A stretch of DNA of 64,000 bases from Geobacteraceae bacterium (GTDB lineage: Bacteria; Desulfobacterota; Desulfuromonadia; Geobacterales; Pseudopelobacteraceae), in NCBI GenBank assembly GCA_016720395.1, contig JADKKR010000003.1:186001-250000 (forward strand). The letters run 5' to 3'. The notes under the pieces were generated by a model. The model saw only the letters and a list, made by a program, of their open reading frames with translations, was not told where the DNA came from and ran no database searches. This document shows, in pieces, positions 1 to 7,987 of the stretch (positions are counted from its first letter, which is position 1; every line of letters begins with the position of its first letter). Position numbers and translations under genes: made by a program.

Positions 1-680
1 AGCCCCAGGGCCTCAGTCGAAGCGGCACCGAACTGGCTGCAGAGCAACCCTGCGGCGTAGTCGCGTTCGTACACCCAGGCCGGGCAGCGGGATACCATCC
101 GCTCTGCAAGGAATTCACGCAGTTCGGCAGGCAGCGCATCCTTTTCCAGGCCGTCACTCAGTAGAACCTCCCGGGGGTTGACCCCGGCAGCCTCTGCCGC
201 CAGGGCCGCGACTCCGCTCAGTTCGGTCACGCGGAATTCGCCGGTGGAGAGGTCCAGCCAGGCGATACCCCACTGCTCGCCGAGCTGACAGAGGGCAAGG
301 AGGTAATTGTTCTCGTCCGGGGAGAGGCTCTCGGCTTCGATCAGCAGCCCGGGGGTGATGACCCGGACCACCTCGCGGCGGACGATGCCCTTGGCCTGCC
401 GGGGGTCTTCCACCTGCTCGCAGATGGCTACCTTGTGGCCGGTCTCGATCAGCCGGGTGATATAGGGTGTGACAGAGTGGTAGGGGACGCCGCAGAAGGG
501 GATCTCGTCGCCGCTGCCCTTGTTGCGCGAGGTCAGGGTGATGTCGAGGATGCGGGACGCCAGCAGGGCGTCATCCAGGAACATCTCGTAGAAGTCCCCC
601 ATGCGGAAAAGGAGAATCGCATCGGGATAGCCGGATTTGATCTCCAGGTACTGCCGCATCATGGGGGTTTGGTCTGCCAT
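1..680 (-). CDS. mutS: DNA mismatch repair protein MutS, N-terminal part
   Basis: Recognises base mismatches and small loops and starts methyl-independent or strand-directed repair in the cytoplasm. The visible 226 residues begin MADQTPMMRQY and carry the MutS domain I signature: the FYEMF mismatch-contact motif near residue 30 (Phe and Glu insert at the mismatch), then DALLASRILDI and FCGVPYH, leading into the connector domain. The gene runs off the left edge, so the clamp, ATPase and dimerisation parts are not seen. The start codon is the ATG at 680. The next gene is divergent, with about 250 bases between them. Confidence 0.95.
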   Translation of the reverse strand, partial: MADQTPMMRQYLEIKSGYPDAILLFRMGDFYEMFLDDALLASRILDITLTSRNKGSGDEIPFCGVPYHSVTPYITRLIETGHKVAICEQVEDPRQAKGIVRREVVRVITPGLLIEAESLSPDENNYLLALCQLGEQWGIAWLDLSTGEFRVTELSGVAALAAEAAGVNPREVLLSDGLEKDALPAELREFLAERMVSRCPAWVYERDYAAGLLCSQFGAASTEALG

Positions 681-781
681 TGTTGAACCGGCCTTTCAAG
701 ACGATGAGCCGTTGTATCACAGGGTACCGTGCTTTTCAAGGTGCAGGGGGGATATTCCTGCATGAAGTATTCAGCATTCAC

Positions 782-809
782 TTGAACTTTATTCAATCAG
801 TGGTAGGAT
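782..809 (+). promoter_or_regulatory. Possible sigma70 promoter for the sensory operon
   Basis: TTGAAC at 782-787 and TAGGAT at 804-809 are separated by 16 bases, upstream of the PhnD-like gene. A short inverted repeat (GATTG / CAATC) lies around 807-824 and overlaps the -10 position. The rest of the 681-933 gap shows no gene. The match is moderate only. Confidence 0.3.
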
Positions 810-933
810 TGAAAAATTACAATCAGGTAGTTTCGACCGGTATACACTGATCATGTCCGTTGTGCTGCCAGACTGAAGGTGCACTGGCCTGCGGAGCATT
901 GTGATACCTGGCAGTTACGTCAAGGAGAACCTC

Positions 934-1881
934 ATGACAAAGCGAATCTTTTCCGGAACGCGGTTGCTTCTGTTCCTGTTCCTTTCCGCCCTGATAGTCA
1001 TGCAGGCCGCCTGCAAGAATCAGGAACAGCCCCAGATCTCTCGTACGGCGGAACAGTCACCTCAGGAGCGGCTCTCAAGCTCGACGGTCAAGCCTCTCCG
1101 GATAGGGATGGGTGCGATGATCACCCCAAAAGAGGGATTTATCTATTACAGACAGCTCAGCGAGTACATCGAGAAAAAACTCGGCCATCCGGTCCAATTG
1201 GTCGATCGGGGCAATTACGACGAGATGAACCGTCTTCTGGAGACAAAAGAGATCGATGCAGCCTTTGTTTGTGCCGGTCCCTATGTGGAAGGCAAAGAGC
1301 GCTTCGGGATGGAGCTATTGGCGATGCCCCTGGTGAAGGGGAAGCCGGTCTACCACTCCTATATTATCGTTCCGGCCGGCAGCCCGGCCCAAAAACTGGA
1401 AGACCTGCGCGGCAAGACCTTTGCTTTTACCGATCCCAAATCAAACAGCGGGAAGCTGGTTCCGACTTATCTGTTGGCAAAAATGAAGGAAACCCCGCAA
1501 CATTTCTTTGGCAAGGTGGAGTTTACCTACGGCCATGACAAATCGATCAAGGCCGTGGCGGAAGGTCTCGTCGATGGCGCCGCGGTGGACAGCCTGATCT
1601 GGGAGTACCTTGCCCTGAAACACCCGGACATGGCGGCCAAAACCAGGATACTGCTCCGCTCGGAACCGTACGGCATTCCTCCGGTTGTCGTCCGGCCCGG
1701 TCTTGACGCGGAAAAGAAGAAGCGTTTACTGCAGATTCTGCTGCAGGTCTCCGATGATGAAGAAGGACGACAGATTCTCAAGGGTATGATGATCGACCGT
1801 TTTGTGGCGGGCGATGACAGTAATTACGACACCATTCGCGGAATGAACCGCTGGCTGCTCAAACAGGGGAAACAACCGTAA
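934..1881 (+). CDS. PhnD-like phosphate/phosphonate-type substrate-binding lipoprotein
   Basis: A 315-residue secreted lipoprotein: basic N terminus, hydrophobic stretch and lipobox MQAAC near residue 24, then a PhnD/TctC-type periplasmic binding fold (KPLRIGMGAMITPKEGF, later DRGNYDEMNRLL and LRGKTFAFTDPKSNSG). I chose the ATG at 934 because a good ribosome site (AAGGAG, 922-927) sits 7 bases before it. An in-frame GTG at 901 would put extra residues ahead of the signal peptide. Its stop overlaps the start of the hybrid kinase by one base, and no ABC permease or ATPase is nearby. It therefore probably senses a ligand for the kinase and does not feed a transporter. The ligand is unknown. Confidence 0.8.
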   Translation: MTKRIFSGTRLLLFLFLSALIVMQAACKNQEQPQISRTAEQSPQERLSSSTVKPLRIGMGAMITPKEGFIYYRQLSEYIEKKLGHPVQLVDRGNYDEMNRLLETKEIDAAFVCAGPYVEGKERFGMELLAMPLVKGKPVYHSYIIVPAGSPAQKLEDLRGKTFAFTDPKSNSGKLVPTYLLAKMKETPQHFFGKVEFTYGHDKSIKAVAEGLVDGAAVDSLIWEYLALKHPDMAAKTRILLRSEPYGIPPVVVRPGLDAEKKKRLLQILLQVSDDEEGRQILKGMMIDRFVAGDDSNYDTIRGMNRWLLKQGKQP

Positions 1882-4313
1882 TGTTCAGGGTGTCTCTGCG
1901 CAAAAAATTCATTGCCGGCACCGCGCTGCTGATACTGCTGATCGGCGCGGCCCTGGCATTTCTGGTGCGTCATGAATTACATACACGCTTTGAAGACGAG
2001 GTCTACAAGCGTGGCCTGTCCATATCCCGCTATATTGCAGAAGCCGCAGAAATCCCCCTGATTACCGAAAATAACGTCAGCCTGCAGCTACTGGTCAATG
2101 ACTACAAGAAGATCGATCCGGACATCGGATTCATATTCCTCGTCAGCCCGGAAAACAGGGTGGTGGCGCACACCTTTGGCGCACAGATACCGAGCGACGT
2201 GCTCAGGCAGGCCATTGAGAAAAAAAGCGAGTCCCCGGCCCGTATCGATATCCATACTGAAGACGGCCTGATTTATGACTGCATGGTTCCCATCCAGGGC
2301 GGAGCTCTGGGATACGTGCATGTGGGTCTGTATGAAAGGGTGGTTGCGGGAAACGTCCATGGCGTCCTGCTGAAAATGCTGCCGTTTGTGCTGACCATCC
2401 TCCTTTTCGGCATCATCGCAGCTATTGCCTTCGCTTCTGTGGTCACGCGCTCGATCGAACTTCTGACAACCGGTGTCCGGAAATTCACCAACGGTGATCT
2501 GCATGAAGCGCTGCCGGTCCGCTCTGACGACGAAATCGGGCAGCTGGCAGTTGCCTTCAATTCCATGACCGAGAAACTCAGCGCTACGACGGTGTCGCGT
2601 GAATATATGGAGAAGCTGTTCGACAGTATGGACGATATGCTGCTCGTCATATCTCCTGACGGTTTCATCCAGAGCGTCAATCGTGCCTACTGTGAGGTAT
2701 TCGAATGCCGGCCGGAAGATGTCCTCGGCCACAGGATCGACGAATTCAAGGAGCAGGATGCACCAATCTGTATCTTTGCCGCGTTTCGTAACTCACTGGT
2801 GACCGGCACGGTGCGGGGAATCGAATGCACCTGCCGTACGTCAAGCGGTGCGTCTGTGCCGATCCTGTTTTCTCTGGCAGTGATGAAGGATGACGAGGGG
2901 AGGCCGCAGTCGGTGGTCTGTGCCGCCCAGGACATCAGCAGCCTGAAAAAAATCCAGAATGATCTTCATCAGAAACAGCTGGAGGTCGAATCGATCAACC
3001 GCAATCTGGAAGCGATCGTGGCAGCACGTACGGCAGAGCTGGCTGTCGGCAACGAGAGCCTGCGGGCGGAAATCGCCGAGCGCCGGAAAAAGACAGAAGA
3101 GCTGCGGATTGCTCGCGATGCCGCCGAGTCCGCCAATCGGGCAAAGTCTGAATTTCTGGCCAACATGAGCCATGAGATGCGTACACCGCTCAATTCGATC
3201 ATCGGCGGCACTGAATACCTGGAGGGCACCTCACTGGCTTCCGATCAGCAACGCTGTCTCGAAATGATCCATATAGCCGGTGACAGCCTGCTGGTGCAGG
3301 TCAATGACCTGATTGACCTTGCGCGGATCGAGGCCGGTCAGCTGGAGCTGCTGGAAGAGGAATTCAACCTGGCCGATACCCTGGAAACGGTGGTCCATAT
3401 GCTGGGCCTGAATGCCGAGAAAAAGCAGCTGGACCTTTCTCTGTCCACTGCGCCGGACATCCCCCATTTTGTGGTCGGAGACCGGGACAGGCTCCAACAG
3501 GTACTGGTCAACCTGGTTTCCAACGCCATCAAGTTTACCGACAGCGGCGGAAAGGTGACGGTATCGGCCCAGCGCGGAAAATCCGGGCCGCAGGTGACGG
3601 ATGTTTGTTTTGTGGTTCGCGATACCGGCATCGGAATCGAGTCGGACAAGATCGACATGATATTTGAAACCTTTGCCCAGGCTGATTCCTCGATTACCCG
3701 CCGTTACGGCGGCAGCGGGCTCGGCCTGGCAATCAGCCGGCGGCTGGTTGAAGCCATGGGCGGCAGCTTCAACGTGGAGAGCGTTCCGGGTGTGGGGAGC
3801 TCCTTCTCGTTCAGTATCAGTTTCCCGTTGTCCGGTCATGCCTCCGCTGCGAAACAGGCTGTGCCGGACAGAGCCGGCAGGTCGTGCGACATCCCGGTTG
3901 CCGACAAGCCGGAAGCCAGTGACAGGTTTTCACGGGTACTTCTGGTGGATGATTCCCTGGAGAACAGGGAGCTGATGAAGCTTCTTCTGGCGCGCCAGCC
4001 GCTGATCATCGATGAGGCGAATAACGGTCGTGAAGCATTGGAGCTGTTCGAACGGAACGAATATTCTCTGGTGCTGATGGATATACAGATGCCGATAATG
4101 GACGGATTTACCGCTACCCGCATGATGCGCAGAGTCGAGGAGCGCAGCGGACGCAGCCGAACAACCGTTGTGGCGCTGACCGCCCATGCCTACGAGGCGG
4201 ATATCCGCAGATGCAAAGAGGCCGGCTGCGACGACCATATTGCCAAACCATTCAAGAAAAAGGGCCTGCTGCACTGCCTGGGTAACTATCTGCGCGGGGT
4301 AGAAAATGAGTAG
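1881..4313 (+). CDS. Hybrid sensor histidine kinase (HAMP-PAS-HisKA-HATPase-REC)
   Basis: An 810-residue inner-membrane kinase. Visible parts in order: membrane helix about 10-30, periplasmic sensor region 31-160, second helix about 165-190, HAMP to about 240, PAS domain 245-355 (LLVISPDGFIQSVNRAYCEVF), coiled coil, HisKA box with the phospho-His in FLANMSHEMRTPLN, HATPase with the N box and GTG-type lids (LVSNAIKF, DTGIGI, GGSGLGLAI), and a C-terminal receiver with the phospho-Asp in LVLMDIQMPIMDG and the conserved Lys in AKPF. The start overlaps the stop of the PhnD-like gene by one base. The end overlaps the Hpt gene by 8 bases, so the three are co-translated and likely form one phosphorelay. 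No DNA-binding output regulator is adjacent. Confidence 0.93.
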   Translation: MFRVSLRKKFIAGTALLILLIGAALAFLVRHELHTRFEDEVYKRGLSISRYIAEAAEIPLITENNVSLQLLVNDYKKIDPDIGFIFLVSPENRVVAHTFGAQIPSDVLRQAIEKKSESPARIDIHTEDGLIYDCMVPIQGGALGYVHVGLYERVVAGNVHGVLLKMLPFVLTILLFGIIAAIAFASVVTRSIELLTTGVRKFTNGDLHEALPVRSDDEIGQLAVAFNSMTEKLSATTVSREYMEKLFDSMDDMLLVISPDGFIQSVNRAYCEVFECRPEDVLGHRIDEFKEQDAPICIFAAFRNSLVTGTVRGIECTCRTSSGASVPILFSLAVMKDDEGRPQSVVCAAQDISSLKKIQNDLHQKQLEVESINRNLEAIVAARTAELAVGNESLRAEIAERRKKTEELRIARDAAESANRAKSEFLANMSHEMRTPLNSIIGGTEYLEGTSLASDQQRCLEMIHIAGDSLLVQVNDLIDLARIEAGQLELLEEEFNLADTLETVVHMLGLNAEKKQLDLSLSTAPDIPHFVVGDRDRLQQVLVNLVSNAIKFTDSGGKVTVSAQRGKSGPQVTDVCFVVRDTGIGIESDKIDMIFETFAQADSSITRRYGGSGLGLAISRRLVEAMGGSFNVESVPGVGSSFSFSISFPLSGHASAAKQAVPDRAGRSCDIPVADKPEASDRFSRVLLVDDSLENRELMKLLLARQPLIIDEANNGREALELFERNEYSLVLMDIQMPIMDGFTATRMMRRVEERSGRSRTTVVALTAHAYEADIRRCKEAGCDDHIAKPFKKKGLLHCLGNYLRGVENE

Positions 4314-4620
4314 TCCGGCAGATGAAAAGATTCTGGTTGAGATTGATCGCGAACTGATGCCGGTTGTCCCCGAATATCTCGAAAACAGGCTCATCGATTG
4401 TGCAGAGATTGAAGGCCTGCTTGCCTCAGGCAGCATGGCAAATATTCAGACCATCGGGCACCGCATGAAAGGTTCCGGCGGCAGCTTCGGGTTTGATGAG
4501 ATATCCGATATCGGAGAGGCCCTGGAGTCCGCAGCGCGTGATACGGATGCCGAAGGCATCAGAACGGCTGCCGGTCGCCTGGAGGCGTATCTGGCCCGCG
4601 TTTCAGTGGCTTACATCTAG
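4306..4620 (+). CDS. Hpt-domain phosphotransfer protein
   Basis: A 104-residue histidine phosphotransfer protein with the HxxKG motif (HRMKGSGGSFG) near residue 48, the site that accepts phosphate from a receiver domain. It overlaps the end of the hybrid kinase gene by 8 bases. It is therefore the natural next step after the kinase receiver domain, passing phosphate to a response regulator encoded elsewhere. Length and helical composition fit a single Hpt bundle. A strong hairpin terminator follows 25 bases after the stop. Confidence 0.88.
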   Translation: MSSPADEKILVEIDRELMPVVPEYLENRLIDCAEIEGLLASGSMANIQTIGHRMKGSGGSFGFDEISDIGEALESAARDTDAEGIRTAAGRLEAYLARVSVAYI

Positions 4621-4644
4621 CGTCTGTGGACAGGGACAACGAAA

Positions 4645-4680
4645 GAAAGGGCGGGCCTCATTTTCGAGACCCGCCCTTTC
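4645..4680. terminator. Bidirectional Rho-independent terminator between the Hpt gene and pta
   Basis: A 15-base arm (4645-4659) pairs with 4666-4680 with one mismatch and a 6-base loop. A-rich sequence lies before it and T-rich sequence after it. It serves the converging sensory operon and pta. Confidence 0.85.
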
Positions 4681-4707
4681 TTGTCAGGAAACGGTGCTGT
4701 GTCGCTG

Positions 4708-5712
4708 TCAGCCTTGTGCGGCCTGAACAGCGGTGATGGCGGTGACGTTGACGATGTCGTCGACCGAGCAGCCGCGGGAGAGGTCGTTGACCGGCTTGGC
4801 CAGGCCCTGAATGATCGGGCCGACCGCTTCCGCCCCGGCGACGCGCTCCACCAGCTTGTAGGCGATGTTGCCGGCGTCCAGATCCGGGAAGATCAGGACG
4901 TTGGCCTTGCCGGCAACCGGGCTGCCGGGGGCCTTCTTCTCGCCAACCTTGGGGAGCAGCGCGGCATCGGCCTGCAACTCACCGTCGATCTGCAGGTCGG
5001 GTTTGATCTGCCGGGCAATCTCCACCGCTTTGGTGACCTTGTCAACATCTGCATGGCTGGCGCTTCCCTTGGTCGAGAAGGAAAGCATGCCCACGCGGGC
5101 GTCGACATCGAGAAACGCCTTGCAGTTGCCGGCGGTAGCCACGGCAATCTCAGCCAAGGCCTGGGCATCCGGGTTGGGGTTGACGGCACAGTCGGCAAAC
5201 AGGATGATGCCGTTTTCGCCGAAGCTTGGTGTTTTGGTGACCATCAGGAAGAAGGAGGAGACGGTCTTGATTCCTTTGGCGGGACCGACGGTCTGGAAGG
5301 CGGCCTTGAGCACGTTGCCGGTAGTGCCGGTGGCGCCGGCCACTTCGCCGCCTGCATCGCCGTTTCTGACCATCATACCGGCAAAATAAAGGTTGTCCTC
5401 GGCGGTCAGGAGTTTCCTGGCCTCGTCGGCTGTCAGGCCCTTGCTTTTGCGCAACTCGACCAAATCGGCAACGTACTGGTCAAGCTTCGGTGCCGTTGCC
5501 GGATTGAGCAGCTCCACGCCGGCCAGACTGATCCCTTTGGCAGACGCTTCGGCCTGGATCTTGGCCGGGTCGCCCAGGATGACGATCTTTGCCAGCCCCT
5601 CATTCACGATCTTTTCGGCAGCAAACAGCATCCGCTCATCGTAGCTCTCCGGCAGCACGACCGTCTGCAGATTCTTCCTGGCTTTCTCCTTGATTTGATC
5701 AACAAGATGCAT
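4708..5712 (-). CDS. pta: Phosphate acetyltransferase
   Basis: Interconverts acetyl-CoA and acetyl phosphate in the cytoplasm, linking acetate to central metabolism together with acetate kinase. The 334-residue protein is the short, catalytic-domain-only form (MHLVDQIKEKARKN, VVLPESYDERML, later ILFADCAVNPNPD and NVLIFPDLDAGNIAYKL, all typical of the PTA/PTB family). I chose the ATG at 5712 because AGGAGGT precedes it by 7 bases. A longer reading frame upstream has no ribosome site. ackA is not in the window. A second PTA-type domain is present at the C terminus of the malic enzyme near 52-54 kb. Confidence 0.95.
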   Translation of the reverse strand: MHLVDQIKEKARKNLQTVVLPESYDERMLFAAEKIVNEGLAKIVILGDPAKIQAEASAKGISLAGVELLNPATAPKLDQYVADLVELRKSKGLTADEARKLLTAEDNLYFAGMMVRNGDAGGEVAGATGTTGNVLKAAFQTVGPAKGIKTVSSFFLMVTKTPSFGENGIILFADCAVNPNPDAQALAEIAVATAGNCKAFLDVDARVGMLSFSTKGSASHADVDKVTKAVEIARQIKPDLQIDGELQADAALLPKVGEKKAPGSPVAGKANVLIFPDLDAGNIAYKLVERVAGAEAVGPIIQGLAKPVNDLSRGCSVDDIVNVTAITAVQAAQG

Positions 5713-5779
5713 GCAATGACCTCCTCGAAAATAATAAAACAGTGGTGTATTTATAATTGAAGCATGGTGGCTGGTCAAT

Positions 5780-5817
5780 AAAAAAAGCCCGAATAATCCG
5801 GCTTTAGCCAGGCTAAA
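5780..5817 (-). terminator. Rho-independent terminator after queC
   Basis: Read on the minus strand, a stem AGCC/GGCT with an internal mismatch (5786-5803) is followed by seven T residues (5786-5780). A second small palindrome TTTAGCC/GGCTAAA lies just before it. It sits 33 bases past the queC stop. Confidence 0.7.
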
Positions 5818-5849
5818 AAACTTTAGTATTCCTTACATATGAGCGGATT

Positions 5850-6530
5850 TCAGCAGGACTGGTACACCAGCGGATCCTTGAGTCCGGCCTCTGCAAAACC
5901 TTTCAGACGCAGACGGCATGAATCGCACAGTCCGCAGGAAACGCCGGACGGGGAGGGGTCGTAGCAGGAGTGCGTAAGGCTGTAGTCTACACCCAGTGCA
6001 CAGCCGGCTGTGATGATCTGGGCCTTGGACAGGCTGATCAGCGGAGTGTGAATCTGAAAACCGCCGGTTCCCTCGACCCCGGCTTTTGTGGCCAGATTTG
6101 CCATGGCCTCGAAGGCGGCTATGTATTCAGGCCGGCAATCGGGGTAGCCGGAGTAGTCCAGTGCATTGACGCCGATAAATATGTCGGAGGCACCCAGCAC
6201 TTCGGCCCATCCCAGGGCAAAGGAAAGGAAGATGGTGTTGCGGGCCGGAACATACGTGACCGGGATTTCGCTACCTACGCCATCCTTGGGTACGGCTATA
6301 TCAGCTGTCAGGGCACTGCCGCCCATCAAGCGCAGATCGAAATCCACCACCAGATGTTCGACCGCTCCCATACGGCGTGCATGTGCCTTGGCAACCTGCA
6401 GCTCGAAGCTGTGACGCTGGCCGTAGGAAAAGCTGATTGCATACGGTGCAAAGCCCGTGTCTGCTGCCATGGCCATGCAGGTGGAGGAGTCCAGTCCACC
6501 GCTATAGAGGACCACCGCTTTCTTTTGCAT
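5850..6530 (-). CDS. queC: 7-cyano-7-deazaguanine synthase QueC
   Basis: Makes preQ0 from 7-carboxy-7-deazaguanine with ATP and ammonia, in queuosine tRNA modification. The 226-residue protein has the PP-loop motif SGGLDS near residue 10 and the C-terminal zinc site of four cysteines (HSCYDPSPSGVSCGLCDSC). The start at 6530 follows GGGAG by 9 bases. Upstream in-frame Met codons would extend it beyond the family's usual 220-230 residues. It stands alone, as queD, queE and queF are not adjacent. The NrfJ-like gene is divergent, 91 bases away. Confidence 0.95.
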   Translation of the reverse strand: MQKKAVVLYSGGLDSSTCMAMAADTGFAPYAISFSYGQRHSFELQVAKAHARRMGAVEHLVVDFDLRLMGGSALTADIAVPKDGVGSEIPVTYVPARNTIFLSFALGWAEVLGASDIFIGVNALDYSGYPDCRPEYIAAFEAMANLATKAGVEGTGGFQIHTPLISLSKAQIITAGCALGVDYSLTHSCYDPSPSGVSCGLCDSCRLRLKGFAEAGLKDPLVYQSC

Positions 6531-6621
6531 CTGCTGTACTCCCTGTTTTTGAAGTTTCAGAGTTAACGATTTCATGATAGTATCAGAAAAACATGCCGGT
6601 AAATTCAAAAAAGGGGATTGT

Positions 6622-7461
6622 ATGAAAAAGTCCATGTTCCTGTCCATCTCACTCGTCACATTTCTCACAGCGAGCGCACTTGCTCTTGAAGCACCTGCCG
6701 TACCGCCGAAACACCCGGAAATGCCTGCTGCGGTCCCACCATCCACTCCTTCTGCCACTGCCGCTCCGGCAGCACCTGCCACCGCTGATCCGGCATCGCC
6801 AGCAGCAGCTCCCGCGCCGGTTGCTCTGTCTGGAAAGGTAGTTCAGACTATGAATGCCGGTGGCTACACTTACATCTATGTTGAACAGGCCGATGGCAGT
6901 AAAAAATGGGTTGCAGTCACGCAGACAGCGGCCAAGGTCGGTGACCAGATGAGCTTCAAGCCGGGTATGGAGATGGGTAAGTTTGAAAGCAAGGCCCTGA
7001 ATCGAAGCTTCGATTCGATAATCTTTTCAGAAGGTGTCATTTCCGGCGGATCAACAGCCCCCGTTCTGGATCCCGGCAAGAATGAAGGAGTATCACACGG
7101 CAGCCAGGGGGCTTTGAAGGATAAAGCCGCCAAGATATCCGTGACCAAGGCAACCGGCCCCAATGCCGCAACCGTAGCGGAGGCATATGCCAAAAGCGCT
7201 AAGCTCAATAAGAAAAAGGTTGTTATCCGCGGTCAGGTGGTCAAAATATCCAGCGGCATCATGGGCAAAAACTGGATTCACATTCAGGACGGAACCGGTT
7301 CGGAAAAGAAGAAGACCCACAACCTGGTCTGTACATCAAAGACTGATATCGCCGATGTCGGAGACGTGGTCACAATTACCGGAACGCTGATCAAGGACCG
7401 TGATTTTGGCGCCGGGTACAAATATCCGGTTATTATCGAGGACACCAAAATCACCAAATAG
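6622..7461 (+). CDS. Secreted protein with two OB-fold-like domains (NrfJ-like)
   Basis: A 279-residue exported protein: signal peptide of about 20 residues, an Ala/Pro-rich linker (about 22-65), a first domain (SGKVVQTMNAGGYTYIYVE, later KPGMEMGKF and LNRSFDSIIFS) that resembles the small secreted NrfJ-type family, and a second OB-fold-like domain (RGQVVKISSGIMGKNWIHIQDG, GDVVTITGTL). Start at 6622 with AAGGGG upstream. Binding partner and function are not known, and the first domain could bind a metal or a small ligand. It is followed by a pentapeptide-repeat gene after 21 bases, probably in the same transcript. Confidence 0.7.
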   Translation: MKKSMFLSISLVTFLTASALALEAPAVPPKHPEMPAAVPPSTPSATAAPAAPATADPASPAAAPAPVALSGKVVQTMNAGGYTYIYVEQADGSKKWVAVTQTAAKVGDQMSFKPGMEMGKFESKALNRSFDSIIFSEGVISGGSTAPVLDPGKNEGVSHGSQGALKDKAAKISVTKATGPNAATVAEAYAKSAKLNKKKVVIRGQVVKISSGIMGKNWIHIQDGTGSEKKKTHNLVCTSKTDIADVGDVVTITGTLIKDRDFGAGYKYPVIIEDTKITK

Positions 7462-7482
7462 GTGTTTGGAAGAGACCGTGCC

Positions 7483-7905
7483 ATGACCATTCGGTTCACT
7501 ATTGCAGCCCTGAGCTCTTTTCCTGTCGTGATTGCGATGGTCATCTTCCTGATGCCATTATCAGTATCTGCATTTGTTTCTGAAGATATTGAGCGGCTCA
7601 AAGAAACGAAATACTGCCCCGGCTGTGACCTCAGGGGTGCCGATCTGCGGGGATTGAATCTTGACGGATCTAACCTGGAAGGTGCCAATCTGATGGGTGC
7701 CAATCTCGAGGGGGTCAGTATTGAGAATGCGATACTGGAAGATGCAAGCTGTGAAAAAGCCAATTTGCGCGATGTAAAGCTGCATGCGTCAACTCTGGAG
7801 CATGCAACGGTCGACGAGGCTGATTTGAACGGGGCCGATCTTCAGGGTGTCATCTGGATCGACAGACGTGTCTGCAAAAAAGGGTCGATCGGCATCTGCA
7901 AATAA
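7483..7905 (+). CDS. Small secreted pentapeptide-repeat protein
   Basis: A 140-residue protein with an N-terminal hydrophobic export segment (about residues 5-30), a CPGC pair near residue 46, then about a dozen A(D/N)LxG-type pentapeptides (GADLRG, SNLEGANLMGANLEG), which fold as a right-handed beta helix. Start at the ATG 7483 after GGAAGAG; a GTG at 7462 is less likely. The role is unknown. The CPGC-plus-pentapeptide arrangement is seen in exported proteins of unknown function. Confidence 0.75.
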   Translation: MTIRFTIAALSSFPVVIAMVIFLMPLSVSAFVSEDIERLKETKYCPGCDLRGADLRGLNLDGSNLEGANLMGANLEGVSIENAILEDASCEKANLRDVKLHASTLEHATVDEADLNGADLQGVIWIDRRVCKKGSIGICK

Positions 7906-7931
7906 CCGCTGTCGAGGCGGGCAGAAAAAAG

Positions 7932-7975
7932 GAAACGGGACATCTCTCTGCGGAGGGTGTCCCGTTTTCTTTTTC
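7932..7975. terminator. Bidirectional terminator between the pentapeptide gene and lptD
   Basis: GAAACGGGACA at 7932-7942 pairs with TGTCCCGTTTT at 7958-7968. T-rich sequence follows on the plus strand and A-rich sequence precedes it, so it can serve both convergent genes. Confidence 0.8.
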
Positions 7976-7987
7976 ATTGCTGTCGTC

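Noticed and set aside
4681..5760. Long plus-strand open frame opposite pta
   Set aside because: It is the complement of a clear pta gene, has no recognisable motif and is typical of antisense frames in G+C-rich DNA.
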